From the NCBI RefSeq assembly GCF_042643485.1, contig NZ_JBHRSJ010000034.1, forward strand, positions 310,001-374,000: a stretch of 64,000 nt of DNA, written 5' to 3'. Source of the DNA: Azotobacter bryophylli. GTDB lineage: Bacteria; Pseudomonadota; Gammaproteobacteria; Pseudomonadales; Pseudomonadaceae. Numbering within the stretch: the first letter of the stretch is position 1; each line of letters opens with the position of its first letter. The position numbers and the translations under genes are program-made. Below are positions 30,228 to 38,640 of the stretch, piece by piece. The notes under the pieces were generated by a model. The model made no database searches. It was given only the letters and a program-made list of their open reading frames with translations, and was not told where the DNA came from.

Positions 30228-32291
30228 TCAGGTCGCCTCACCGGCGGGACTGGGGTGACGCTGCATGCGCCGGATGAACTCGGAGAATTCGCAGGCCGAC
30301 AGGGGCTCGCTGTACAGGTAGCCCTGGCCTTCGTGGCAGCCCTGGTCGATCAGGTAAGCCTCCTGCGCCGCGGTCTCCACTCCTTCCGCGGTGATCTGTT
30401 TGTCCAGGCTCTTGCCCAGCTGGATGATGGTGCGGACGATGGTGGCGTCTTCGTCGCGTCCGCCCTTGCCCAGGTCGCAGACGAAGCTCTTGTCGATCTT
30501 GATCTTGTCCAGCGGCAGGCTCTTCAGGTAGCTCAGCGACGAGTAGCCGGTGCCGAAGTCGTCGATGGCGATGCGCGCGCCGGAGCGGCGCAGGCCGAGC
30601 AGGTGGCCGGCGGCGGTCTGGATGTCTTCCATCAGGCTGGTCTCGGTGACCTCCAGCTCCAGGCTGCCGGCCGGCAGCTGGTAGGTGTGCAGCAGCCGGT
30701 TGATCAGGCGCGGCAGGCCGGCGTGGCGCAGCTGCACTGCGGAGAGGTTGACCGCCATGTGCAGCTCGCGGAAGCCCGCGTCATGCCAGGCGCGCAGCTG
30801 CCGGCAGGCCTGCTCCAGCACCCACTCGCCGATGGCTATGATGCTGCCGTTCTGCTCCGCCAGGGGGATGAACTGCTCCGGCGGCACTTGGCCGTGGTCG
30901 GGATGCTCCCAGCGCAGCAGGGCTTCGGCCCCCAGCACCCGCTGTTCCAGATAGGACAGCTGCGGCTGGTAGTAGAGATGCAGCTCTCGGCGCGGCAGGG
31001 CCTCGCGCAAATCCTTCTCCAGCTCCCGGCGGCGACGCATCTCGCTGTCGACGCTGGCGATGTAGAACTGGTAACGGTGGTGTGCGCGCTTGGCCAGGGT
31101 CATGGTCTGCTCAGCCTTCTGCAGCAGCTTCTCGGTGGCGCGACCGTCCTCGGGGTAGAGGGTGATGCCGATGGTGGCGCGCAGGCGAACCTCCTGGAAA
31201 TCCAGCGAGAAGGGCTCCTGCAGGTCGTCGAGGATGCTCTGCGCCAGCTCCGCGGCCAGGTACGGCTGCTCGATGTCGGTCTGCACTAGGACGAAACGGT
31301 CGCTGCCCAGGCGCGCCAAGGCGGCTAGGCCGGCGCTGAGGTTGCCCAGGCGGTCGGCCAGCGCCACCAGCAGCTCGTCGCCGACCTGGTAGCTGAACTG
31401 TTCGTTGATTCCCTTGAAGTCGTCCAGGCCGACGCAGAGCACCGCGACCCGGCGCTGGCGGCGGGTCGCGTCCTCGAGGATGTGGTCGAGCAGCAGCAAC
31501 AGGTGCTGGCGATTGGGCAGCCCGGTGAGGGGGTCGTAGTGGGCCATTCGCTGCAGGCTGCTTTCCGCTTCGTGGCGCAGGCGGGTGTTGCGCTCGATGG
31601 AAGAGAGCAGCTGGTTGACGGTTTTGATCCACTGGCCCAGTTCGCTCCCCTCGTGACCCTTGAGCATCGGCAGCTTGCTGGCGCCGGGGCGGTCCGGATC
31701 GATCTTCGCCAGGTTGCCGATCAGCTGGCGCAAGGGACTGCTCAGGCGTTCGCGGAAGATCGGCAGTAGCAACAGGGGCAGGGCGAGGGCGCTGAGCAGG
31801 CTGGACGAGAGGATGGCCAGGGCGCGGGAGAGGAAGTCCCGGCCATAGGCCGCGGTATCCAGACTGATCTGCAGATCGCCGTAGTGCACGCTGCCCGGCG
31901 CTTGGCCGTACAGCGGCAGGCTGGAGCGCCTGGTCGGGCCGAACAGCGGATCGGTCAGCCAGCAGGTCGGCAGCGGGGGCGGCTCGCGGGAGCGCGCAGC
32001 GAGGCTTTTCCCGCGGCCCGTGCCGAGGCTGGCCGAGCCGACCGCCTCGTGCCGGAGCAGCCCCTCGACGACCTGCAGGCCCTGGCCCCGGTCGAGGCGC
32101 TGGAGCGCCTGGGTCGCCGGATCGCGGAACAGGGCTAGGATGCGCGCGGCGTCCCGGTCGATCTGCTCGCGGGTCTTCAGCAGATCGAGAAAGATCAGGC
32201 CGCCGCTGGTGGCCATGCCGATCGATAGGGCGGTCAGCAGCACCACGCGGAGCAGTTTCAGCGACAGGCTGTGGTCGGGGGCCAGCTTCAA
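30228..32291 (-). CDS. bifA: BifA-like cyclic-di-GMP phosphodiesterase (degenerate GGDEF plus EAL)
   Basis: Membrane c-di-GMP phosphodiesterase; in P. aeruginosa BifA controls biofilm formation and swarming. An N-terminal transmembrane helix (LLRVVLLTALSIGMATSGGLIFLDLL), a periplasmic segment and a second helix come first. A GGDEF-like domain follows whose signature is GSDRF at about residue 329, so cyclase activity is unlikely. The EAL domain has EALLRW at about 456, with ETSLMED and DDFGTGYSSLSYL complete. No ATG fits; TTG at 32291 (LKLAPDHSLSLKLL) gives 687 residues, the size I recall for BifA. Another TTG at 32360 would add 23. It neighbours sodB, as in P. aeruginosa. Confidence 0.85.
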   Translation of the reverse strand: MKLAPDHSLSLKLLRVVLLTALSIGMATSGGLIFLDLLKTREQIDRDAARILALFRDPATQALQRLDRGQGLQVVEGLLRHEAVGSASLGTGRGKSLAARSREPPPLPTCWLTDPLFGPTRRSSLPLYGQAPGSVHYGDLQISLDTAAYGRDFLSRALAILSSSLLSALALPLLLLPIFRERLSSPLRQLIGNLAKIDPDRPGASKLPMLKGHEGSELGQWIKTVNQLLSSIERNTRLRHEAESSLQRMAHYDPLTGLPNRQHLLLLLDHILEDATRRQRRVAVLCVGLDDFKGINEQFSYQVGDELLVALADRLGNLSAGLAALARLGSDRFVLVQTDIEQPYLAAELAQSILDDLQEPFSLDFQEVRLRATIGITLYPEDGRATEKLLQKAEQTMTLAKRAHHRYQFYIASVDSEMRRRRELEKDLREALPRRELHLYYQPQLSYLEQRVLGAEALLRWEHPDHGQVPPEQFIPLAEQNGSIIAIGEWVLEQACRQLRAWHDAGFRELHMAVNLSAVQLRHAGLPRLINRLLHTYQLPAGSLELEVTETSLMEDIQTAAGHLLGLRRSGARIAIDDFGTGYSSLSYLKSLPLDKIKIDKSFVCDLGKGGRDEDATIVRTIIQLGKSLDKQITAEGVETAAQEAYLIDQGCHEGQGYLYSEPLSACEFSEFIRRMQRHPSPAGEAT

Positions 32292-32418
32292 GGCGCGAGT
32301 CCTGGTGAGATACTGCGTGAGCCGGACTTGGAGTATTGGCAACGCTCGGGTGAACGTCAAAAGCCCCGGTCGGATGTCGTTGGGTGAGCGCGTGGCCTTT
32401 CTTTCCCGGGCCGAAACG

Positions 32419-32447
32419 AAAAAGCCCGACGTGGCGTCGGGCTTTTT
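32419..32447 (-). terminator. Bidirectional-looking terminator after sodB
   Basis: Perfect symmetrical hairpin AAAAAGCCCGAC-GTGGC-GTCGGGCTTTTT, 20 bases beyond the sodB stop. It separates sodB from the bifA promoter region. Confidence 0.9.
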
Positions 32448-32467
32448 CGTGGAGCGGTGCGGACGGC

Positions 32468-33046
32468 TTAGGCGAAGTTCTTCGCCACGAAGTCCCAGTT
32501 CACCAGGTTCCAGAAGGCTTCGACGTACTTCGGACGGGCGTTGCGGTAGTCGATGTAGTAGGCGTGTTCCCAGACGTCGCAGGTCAGCAGCGGGGTGTCG
32601 CCGGAGGTCATCGGGTTGCCGGCGCCGATGGTGCTGGCCAGGGCCAGGGAGCCGTCGGCCTTCTTCACCAGCCAGGCCCAGCCGGAACCGAAGGTGCCGA
32701 TGGCGACCTTGGTGAACTCTTCCTTGAACTTGTCGAAGGAACCGAAGGCGGCGTTGATGGCGTCAGCCAGTTTGCCGGTGGGCTGGCCACCGCCGTTCGG
32801 CTTCATGCAGTTCCAGTAGAAGGTGTGGTTCCACACCTGGGCAGCGTTGTTGAAGATGCCGCCGGAGGAGGACTTGACGATCTCTTCCAGGCTCTTGCCT
32901 TCGAACTCGGTGCCGGGGATCAGGTTGTTCAGGTTCACCACGTAGGTGTTGTGGTGCTTGCCGTAGTGGTATTCCAGGGTTTCGGCGGAAATGTGCGGCT
33001 CGAGGGCGTTCTTTTCGTACGGCAGCGGCGGCAATTCAAAAGCCAT
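32468..33046 (-). CDS. sodB: Iron superoxide dismutase SodB
   Basis: 192-residue Fe-type cytoplasmic superoxide dismutase. Metal ligands are His27 (LEYHYGKHH), the His of WNHTFYWNCM, and Asp and His of DVWEHAYYIDYRN. Gln in the GSFDKF...GSGWAWLV region and FNNAAQVWNH are as in FeSOD rather than MnSOD. GATGGAGAAAAGATC precedes the ATG. Pseudomonad sodB is expressed when iron is replete. Monocistronic, with its own terminator. Confidence 0.97.
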   Translation of the reverse strand: MAFELPPLPYEKNALEPHISAETLEYHYGKHHNTYVVNLNNLIPGTEFEGKSLEEIVKSSSGGIFNNAAQVWNHTFYWNCMKPNGGGQPTGKLADAINAAFGSFDKFKEEFTKVAIGTFGSGWAWLVKKADGSLALASTIGAGNPMTSGDTPLLTCDVWEHAYYIDYRNARPKYVEAFWNLVNWDFVAKNFA

Positions 33047-33422
33047 GATCTTTTCTCCATCTCATCAGGTAAGAACTTGCGCGGCAGGTGCGCGACCGGG
33101 GCGGTCGGGTACGGCTCCGAGCTGGGCTCATGGTGCCGCGAATTCAGGATCATAGCACCCGACCTGTGACATATCCACGCAGGATCTGTGTGGAAAGCCC
33201 ATGCTAGAGCCTCGAGCGGTGGTCGCCGGATCGGGGCGACCTGAAGGTGTGGACAACTCTGCCGAAACCTCGTTCAGCCCCTGGGATGGCAATCGGTCGG
33301 GCGGCCTGCGCGGAGCCCGACGGAGGGGATGAGATGCGTCATTGCGGCGCCTTCTGGAGCAAAGCCGCCGGTTCGAGCCGCTATACTCGTTCCTTTGTCA
33401 GGATGCCTCCCGAAGGTCGCTC
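33047..33422. other. Divergent intergenic region between sodB and the coiled-coil protein gene
   Basis: 376 bases without a convincing gene. TATACT near 33382 is a good -10-like element for the rightward gene but has no clear -35. TATGAT, read leftward near 33150, could serve sodB. Confidence 0.4.
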
Positions 33423-34271
33423 ATGCGTAACGATACCGACGATGAACTGGAGCACATTCCCAGCCTGCGTGCCGAGGTGCGCGAGCGGGACGATTTCGGC
33501 CGCGCGGCCATCGACGAGCCTCCCGCGTCCGTGCGCAGCCGCCGGCAAGCCGCAGTCCCGCCGCGCGGTGCCCGTACCGGGCCGTTGTGGGCCCTGGTCG
33601 GCGCGCTCAGCATCGCCTTGGCCGGACTCGGCTGGTGGAGCTTCCAGCAGATCTCCCTGATGGAGCAGCAGTTGGTGGCGACCCAGGAGAGCTTCGCGCG
33701 GATCAGCGAGGAAGCGGCCGGGCGCATTCAGGACATCAGCGGTAAGGTGGTGGCGGCCGAGTCCAACGTGAACACCGGCAGCGAAGCCTTCAAGCTGCAG
33801 ATCCGCCAGGTCGAGCGGCGTCTGGCGGAGGTGGCCCTGCAACTGCAGGGGCTGGCGGAGCGCCAGGGCGAACAGGGCAAGCAGGTCGAGCAACTCGCCG
33901 GCACCCTGCAACAGCAGCAGAGCGCCGGCGGCGAGCGGGACGCCCAGCTGGAGAACCGTCTGAACGCCCTGGCCAGCGAGCAGGCGGCACTGGGCACGCT
34001 CAAGGCCGAACAGGACAGGCAGCAGGCGAGCCTGGCCAGCCTGGGCGAATCGGTCCAGCAACTGAAGGGCCGCAAGGACCCGGCCGCCGATATCGAGCGC
34101 CTCGAGCAGGAGCTGCTCGTGTTGCGCAGCGAGCTGGACAACCGGCCGGCGGCGTCGGCGTCGACGACCAACGTCGAGGAGTTCGACGCCTTCCGGGCGC
34201 AGGTGAACCGCAGCGTCAGTACCCTGCAGAAGCAGGTCAAGACTCTGCAGCAGCAGTTGGACAACCGCTGA
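33423..34271 (+). CDS. Single-pass inner-membrane coiled-coil protein, unknown function
   Basis: 282 residues from the ATG at 33423 (MRNDTDDELEHIPSLRAEV). An acidic-basic cytoplasmic N-terminus precedes one transmembrane helix at about 54-72 (GPLWALVGALSIALAGLGWW). A long Gln/Glu-rich coiled coil then runs to the C-terminus (QVERRLAEVALQLQGLAER; LQKQVKTLQQQLDNR). Automated pipelines sometimes label such proteins ATPase, but no nucleotide-binding motif is visible. Followed by its own terminator. Confidence 0.8.
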   Translation: MRNDTDDELEHIPSLRAEVRERDDFGRAAIDEPPASVRSRRQAAVPPRGARTGPLWALVGALSIALAGLGWWSFQQISLMEQQLVATQESFARISEEAAGRIQDISGKVVAAESNVNTGSEAFKLQIRQVERRLAEVALQLQGLAERQGEQGKQVEQLAGTLQQQQSAGGERDAQLENRLNALASEQAALGTLKAEQDRQQASLASLGESVQQLKGRKDPAADIERLEQELLVLRSELDNRPAASASTTNVEEFDAFRAQVNRSVSTLQKQVKTLQQQLDNR

Positions 34272-34300
34272 CGGGCGGTGCCGTCCCTGACAGAAAAGCG

Positions 34301-34324
34301 AAAAGGCCCCGGTCAGGGGCCTTT
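34301..34324 (+). terminator. Rho-independent terminator, shared by convergent genes
   Basis: Stem AAGGCCCC / GGGGCCTT with loop GGTCA, with A residues on one side and T residues on the other, between the coiled-coil gene and xenB. It could act on both strands. Confidence 0.8.
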
Positions 34325-34365
34325 CCGTTACGGGACCAGTCAGGCGTGGTCCATCCCGCCCGGGA

Positions 34366-35415
34366 TCACAGGCGTGGGTAATCCAGGTAACCGACCGGGC
34401 CGGAGCCGTAGAAGGTTTCCGGATGCGGCTCGTTGAGCGGCGCATCCGCGGCCAGGCGCGCCGGCAGGTCCGGGTTGGCGATGAAGGGAATGCCGAAGGC
34501 CACGGCATCGGCCTTGCCGCCGGCCAGCCAGGCGTTGGCCTGCGCCTTGGTGAAGCGTTCGTTGGCGATCACCACGCCGCCGAAGAGCTCCTTCAGTTTC
34601 GGGGTCAGGCTGTCCTCGCCTTCCTTTTCGCGGGTGCAGATGAAGGCGATCGAGCGCTTGCCCAGCTCGCGGGCGACGTAGCCGAAGGTCGCCGCGCGGT
34701 CGGAGTCGCCCATGTCGTGGGAGTCGCTCCGCGGCGCCAGGTGTACGCCGACCCGGCCGGCACCCCAGATGGAGATCGCCGCGTCGGTCACTTCCAGCAG
34801 CAGGCGGGCGCGGTTCTCGATGCTGCCGCCGTACTGATCGGTGCGCTGGTTGGTGCTGTCCTGCAGGAACTGGTCGAGCAGGTAGCCGTTGGCGGCATGG
34901 ATCTCCACGCCGTCGAAGCCGGCCGCCTTGGCGTTTTCCGCCCCCTTGCGGTAGGCCTCGACTATGCCGGGGATCTCGGCGGTTTCCAGGGCCCGCGGGG
35001 TCTCGAACTCCTTCATCGGCCGAATCAGGCTGACGTGCCCCTTGGGCTTGATGGCGCTTGGCGCCACCGGTCGCTCGCCGTTCAGATAGACGGGATCGGA
35101 GATCCGTCCGACGTGCCAGAGCTGCAGGACGATGCGGCCGCCGTTGGCATGCACCGCATCGGTGATGTTCTTCCAGCCGGCCACCTGCTCGTCCGACCAG
35201 ATGCCGGGCGTGTTCGGGTAGCCCACGCCCATGGGCGCGACCGACGTGGCCTCGCTGATGATCAGGCCGGCCGAGGCGCGCTGCACGTAGTACTCGGCCA
35301 TCAGCGCACCGGGCACGCGGCCGGGCTCGGCACGGCAGCGGGTCAGGGGCGCCATGACGATGCGGTTGCGCAGTTCCAGTTCGCCGATCTTGATGGGGTC
35401 GAAAAGGGTGGGCAT
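34366..35415 (-). CDS. xenB: Old-yellow-enzyme family NADPH:flavin oxidoreductase (XenB/NemA type)
   Basis: 349-residue FMN-dependent ene-reductase with a TIM barrel, beginning PTLFDPIKIGELELRNRIVMAPLTR. The substrate-binding pair is in EIHAANGYLLDQFL (His and Asn), with YGGSIENRARLLLEV and AFGIPFIANPDLPARL as further family signatures. Relatives reduce N-ethylmaleimide, nitroesters and nitroaromatics. It is 64 bp downstream of an ArsR-type regulator on the same strand, so it is probably controlled by it, as in other pseudomonads. Confidence 0.92.
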   Translation of the reverse strand: MPTLFDPIKIGELELRNRIVMAPLTRCRAEPGRVPGALMAEYYVQRASAGLIISEATSVAPMGVGYPNTPGIWSDEQVAGWKNITDAVHANGGRIVLQLWHVGRISDPVYLNGERPVAPSAIKPKGHVSLIRPMKEFETPRALETAEIPGIVEAYRKGAENAKAAGFDGVEIHAANGYLLDQFLQDSTNQRTDQYGGSIENRARLLLEVTDAAISIWGAGRVGVHLAPRSDSHDMGDSDRAATFGYVARELGKRSIAFICTREKEGEDSLTPKLKELFGGVVIANERFTKAQANAWLAGGKADAVAFGIPFIANPDLPARLAADAPLNEPHPETFYGSGPVGYLDYPRL

Positions 35416-35479
35416 GCGTAGGTCCTCGGTGTCGTTGGAAGAAGGCCGGGCCGATTCCGTCGGCCCGGCCGGGAAGACT

Positions 35480-35782
35480 TCAGAGTTCGTCGCCGATCTG
35501 CGCGAGGAAGGCCCGGATGGTCGCTTCGTCGCGGGAGAAGAAGCTCCACTGGCCGACCCGGCGCACGCTGACCAGGCCGGCCCGCTGCAGGGTCGCCAGG
35601 TGGGCCGAGACAGTGGACTGGCACAGCCCGGTACGCCGGTCGATCTGGCTGGCGCAGACGCCGAGTTCCAGGGAGTGCTCCTGCTCGGGGAAGTAGCGCT
35701 CGGGCTCCTTCAGCCAGTGCAGGATCTGTCGGCGTACGGGGTGGGACAGGGCCTTGATGATGGCATCGACGTCGATGGACAT
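35480..35782 (-). CDS. ArsR/SmtB-family transcriptional regulator
   Basis: 100-residue winged-helix repressor-type protein, start at the ATG 35782 (MSIDVDAIIKALSHPVRRQILHWL). The recognition helix is CQSTVSAHLATLQRAGLVSVRRVGQW. A Cys in GVCASQID and another in the recognition region (TGLCQST) could sense thiols or electrophiles, but no classical ELCVC metal motif is present. It precedes xenB on the same strand and likely autoregulates through the upstream inverted repeat. Confidence 0.88.
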   Translation of the reverse strand: MSIDVDAIIKALSHPVRRQILHWLKEPERYFPEQEHSLELGVCASQIDRRTGLCQSTVSAHLATLQRAGLVSVRRVGQWSFFSRDEATIRAFLAQIGDEL

Positions 35783-35803
35783 GGCTCGGGCACGCACCTC
35801 AGT

Positions 35804-35845
35804 ATATCGCTCATGTCCGTACTTTAGATCGTCTTATTGCGATAT
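35804..35845. promoter_or_regulatory. Candidate ArsR operator region
   Basis: ATATCGC (35804-35810) is repeated inverted as GCGATAT (35839-35845) with 28 bases between. A closer imperfect palindrome AGATCG-N8-CGATAT lies at 35826-35845. The site starts 21 bases upstream of the arsR ATG in an AT-rich stretch that should hold the arsR-xenB promoter. Confidence 0.4.
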
Positions 35846-35905
35846 GTCGATACTGTGATTCGGCCATGATCGTCCGCGGTCATGGCAGCATGCTTCCGGC
35901 AAGGC

Positions 35906-36676
35906 TCAGGCGGCTTCCGGCAAGCGCTCGACGGTGCCGAACAGTCTGGCGCTGATCGCCGCCTGCGCCCGTCGAGTCAGCTCGGTGCGGCTCAGTCCGT
36001 CGCTCTCCAGCACCGGCAGCAGATGGATCTCCACCGTGCTGCGCTCGCTGCCGAGCAGGCGCAGCAGATGGGACACCAGATCGTCCTCGCCGATGAAGGG
36101 GGCGATCGGATCGATCTCGCCGTCGCGCAAATAGCGGATCGCCACCGGTTGCACCGGCGCTGCGGCCTCGACCGCGCTGGCCAGCAGCCGGCTGTGGAAG
36201 TTGCGCAGGCTGCGTCCGTCGGTGGTGGTGCCCTCGGGGAAGATCAGCAGGCTGCGACGCTGCTGCAGGTGGCGCAGCAGCTGATTCTTGACCAAACCGC
36301 TGTCGCCCGCGCCGCGGCGGATGAACAGGGTCCCGGCGCGGTGCGCCAGCCAGCCGGCCAGCGGCCAGCTGCGCACCTCGGCCTTGGACAGGAAGGACAG
36401 CGGAACGAGGCAGCCCAGCAGGGGAATGTCGGTCCAGGAGACATGGTTGCTGACCCAGAGCATGGGGCGCTCCGGCAGTCGGCCGTGCAGGCTGACCCGG
36501 AAGGGCAGGGCAGCGGCCAGGCGGGCGAGGAACCAACGGGTCAGGCGCTGGCGCTGGGGCATCAGGTCGCGTCGGCCCAGACGTTCCTGCATTCCCACCC
36601 AGCCGGCCAGCAGCGTACCCAGGGCGAGCACGGCGAGCAGGCGGACGATACGCGTATAGAGGCGAAGCTTCTTCAT
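35906..36676 (-). CDS. olsA: Lyso-ornithine lipid O-acyltransferase (PlsC-like) OlsA
   Basis: 256-residue 1-acyl-glycerol-phosphate-acyltransferase-type membrane enzyme. The ATG at 36676 (MKKLRLYTRIVRLLAVLALG) puts a membrane helix at residues 10-28. The catalytic HX4D motif is NHVSWTD (His78, Asp83), and FPEGTTTDG follows as the phosphate-binding motif. Together with olsB it completes ornithine lipid synthesis by acylating lyso-ornithine lipid. It is downstream of olsB on the same strand after a 60-bp gap containing a strong inverted repeat. Confidence 0.88.
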   Translation of the reverse strand: MKKLRLYTRIVRLLAVLALGTLLAGWVGMQERLGRRDLMPQRQRLTRWFLARLAAALPFRVSLHGRLPERPMLWVSNHVSWTDIPLLGCLVPLSFLSKAEVRSWPLAGWLAHRAGTLFIRRGAGDSGLVKNQLLRHLQQRRSLLIFPEGTTTDGRSLRNFHSRLLASAVEAAAPVQPVAIRYLRDGEIDPIAPFIGEDDLVSHLLRLLGSERSTVEIHLLPVLESDGLSRTELTRRAQAAISARLFGTVERLPEAA

Positions 36677-36691
36677 GGGGCTCTCGGATGG

Positions 36692-36730
36692 CACCGGCCG
36701 GCGTCGGCGCTGGGGCGGTGCCGGCCGGTG
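36692..36730. repeat. 11-bp perfect inverted repeat in the olsB-olsA gap
   Basis: CACCGGCCGGC at 36692-36702 and GCCGGCCGGTG at 36720-36730, spacer 17 bases. It lies entirely inside the intergenic region and could form an mRNA stem that sets relative expression or stability. There is no T-run. Confidence 0.7.
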
Positions 36731-36736
36731 GCGGGG

Positions 36737-37492
36737 TCAGACGGCCGCCTTGAAGTGACGGGCGTAACGTGGGCACAGCTCGTCGCGCTTGAGCAGGATG
36801 AACACGTCGGCGACCTGGAAGTCCGGGTCCCAGCAGGGTTCGCCGCAGATTTTCGCTCCCAGGCGCATGTAGGCTTTGAGCAGCGGCGGCAGCTCGGCGG
36901 TGACGTTGCCCGGCAGGTCCAGCGACGGCAGCGGAGTCTTCGGCTCGGCGCGCAGGCGTTCTGTGCACAGGTGGCGCTCGCGCAGGCGCTGCATCACTGC
37001 CTGGGCCTGGACGCCGCCATCGCGCATGGGGATGCTGGCGCAGCCCATCAGGTAGCGATAGCCGCCCTCGTTGAGCACCTCGGCCAGCTCGCTCCAGAGC
37101 ACGGCGATGGTGGCGCCGTTGCGGTAGCCTTCGGCAACGCAGGTGCGGCCGATCTCCAGGAGCGGGCCTTCGAGGTGGGCGAGGCCGTGCAGGCTGAACT
37201 CCTCCTCGCTGTAGAAGCGTCCGAGGCCGGCGGCCGCCTGGCGATCAAGCAGGCGGGTGGTGGCGACCAGCTCCCCGCTGCTCAGATCGCGCACTCCGAT
37301 GTGGCGGCAGTGCGGATCGAAGTCATCCATGTCCAGACCCAGTTCGGCGCCCTTCAGCTTGGCGTCGTATTCGGCGCTGAACACGCGAAAGCGCAGGGCC
37401 TGGGCTTCTCGCAGAGGCTGTGCACCGAGCAGGCGCTCGGCCCGCAGGCGGCGTTCCGGGGTTTTCTTGGCGGTAATGGCGCTGTGGGTCAT
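36737..37492 (-). CDS. olsB: L-ornithine N(alpha)-acyltransferase OlsB
   Basis: 251-residue GNAT-fold enzyme that acylates ornithine with 3-hydroxyacyl-ACP to form lyso-ornithine lipid, a phosphorus-free membrane lipid. Family signatures include ALRFRVFSAEYDAKL near residue 33, LEIGRTCVAEGYRNGATIAVLW, and YLMGCASIPM. First gene of olsBA. In P. aeruginosa the pair is induced by phosphate limitation, and a candidate Pho box lies about 160 bases upstream. Confidence 0.9.
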   Translation of the reverse strand: MTHSAITAKKTPERRLRAERLLGAQPLREAQALRFRVFSAEYDAKLKGAELGLDMDDFDPHCRHIGVRDLSSGELVATTRLLDRQAAAGLGRFYSEEEFSLHGLAHLEGPLLEIGRTCVAEGYRNGATIAVLWSELAEVLNEGGYRYLMGCASIPMRDGGVQAQAVMQRLRERHLCTERLRAEPKTPLPSLDLPGNVTAELPPLLKAYMRLGAKICGEPCWDPDFQVADVFILLKRDELCPRYARHFKAAV

Positions 37493-37650
37493 GGCAGTCT
37501 CCGTGAGCCGGCCAGGGGGGGGCTCCGGTGCGGACGACGCACCCGCAGGGCCTCGCGCCTGGCCAGCCTGTTTCCCTTTGTGGATGTGTCGGTCCGCTTG
37601 GTTGACAGGCTCAGGCTATGGGGGGGCGGTGTCACGCTCGTGACGCTGGG

Positions 37651-37668
37651 GTGATTCTTGTATGACAG
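37651..37668 (-). promoter_or_regulatory. Candidate PHO box for olsBA
   Basis: Read on the reverse strand: CTGTCAT-ACAA-GAATCAC. The first 7-mer is a perfect PhoB half-site, the spacer is the standard four bases, and the second half-site is weak (the TCA core kept). The 18-bp size and the upstream position fit PhoB control. Confidence 0.4.
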
Positions 37669-37763
37669 GGCGGCCGGACCGGCCGCCGGGAGGGGTGACA
37701 CAGGTCACTTATTTCGCCTAGAGCATGGGCTATGTTCGCCGCAATTCATTGCCCGAGGTTTCC

Positions 37764-38549
37764 ATGCGACGCGAACCCCAAGTGCTGTTCGACAACGGCA
37801 CCCACCAATGCCTGCTGTTCGACGATCTGGTCACCGGCGATGGTGTGCAGTCCAACCAGTTTCTGATCACCGACCACGAGCAATACCTGCTGCTCGATCC
37901 GGGCGGCGATCTGACCTACACCCCGCTGTCGCTCGAGCTGTCCAAGCACATCTCATTGCAGGACCTGACCTACATCTTCGCCTCGCATCAGGACCCGGAC
38001 ATCATCTCCTCCCTAGGCAAATGGCTGCTGCACACCAAGGCGCGGGTGATCTGCTCGAAGCTCTGGGCGCGCTTCCTGCCCCATCTCACCGCCAGCTATC
38101 TGGCCATGAGCCATGGCATTTCCACCTTCGATCGGATCATCGCGCTGCCGGATCGCGGCGTTTCCTTCACCCTCGGCAGGTGCCAGCTGAAGGCCGTGCC
38201 GGCGCATTTCCTGCACTCGGTGGGCAACTTCCAGCTGTACGATCCGACGAGCAAGATCCTCTTCTCCGGCGACATGGGCGCCTCGCTGGTTCCGGACGCG
38301 ACCCCGGTCAAGAACTTCGCTGCCCACATTCCCGAAATGGAGGGCTTCCACCGCCGCTACATGGCCAGCAACAAGGTCTGCCGGCTGTGGGCGAACATGG
38401 TCCGGAGCATGGACGTGGCGATGATCGTGCCGCAGCACGGCCGGCCCTTCGTCGGCCAGGACATGATCAATGCCTTCCTCAACTGGATCGAGAACCTGGA
38501 GTGCGGCATCGACCTGATGGGGCCGGACGACTACCGCCTGCCGAAATAG
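37764..38549 (+). CDS. MBL-fold oxygen-binding di-iron (ODP) family protein
   Basis: 261 residues from the ATG at 37764 (MRREPQVLFDNGTHQCLLFDD) after CCCGAGGTTTCC. It has a metallo-beta-lactamase fold like that of flavodiiron proteins, without a flavodoxin domain. Metal-site candidates are HQDPD (FprA-type HxExD with Asp for Glu) in FASHQDPDIISSL, the His in HFLHSVGNF, SGDMG and PQHGRPF. Relatives are proposed oxygen or redox sensors. Divergent from olsB. No signalling domain is attached. Confidence 0.8.
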   Translation: MRREPQVLFDNGTHQCLLFDDLVTGDGVQSNQFLITDHEQYLLLDPGGDLTYTPLSLELSKHISLQDLTYIFASHQDPDIISSLGKWLLHTKARVICSKLWARFLPHLTASYLAMSHGISTFDRIIALPDRGVSFTLGRCQLKAVPAHFLHSVGNFQLYDPTSKILFSGDMGASLVPDATPVKNFAAHIPEMEGFHRRYMASNKVCRLWANMVRSMDVAMIVPQHGRPFVGQDMINAFLNWIENLECGIDLMGPDDYRLPK

Positions 38550-38640
38550 ATCGGCACTGAGCCCTCGGACCGGACCCTGCACGAAACGACCGGCACTCAT
38601 CGCGGTATGCTAGGTTCGGCGTCCGTTCCGGAGCTTGCCG

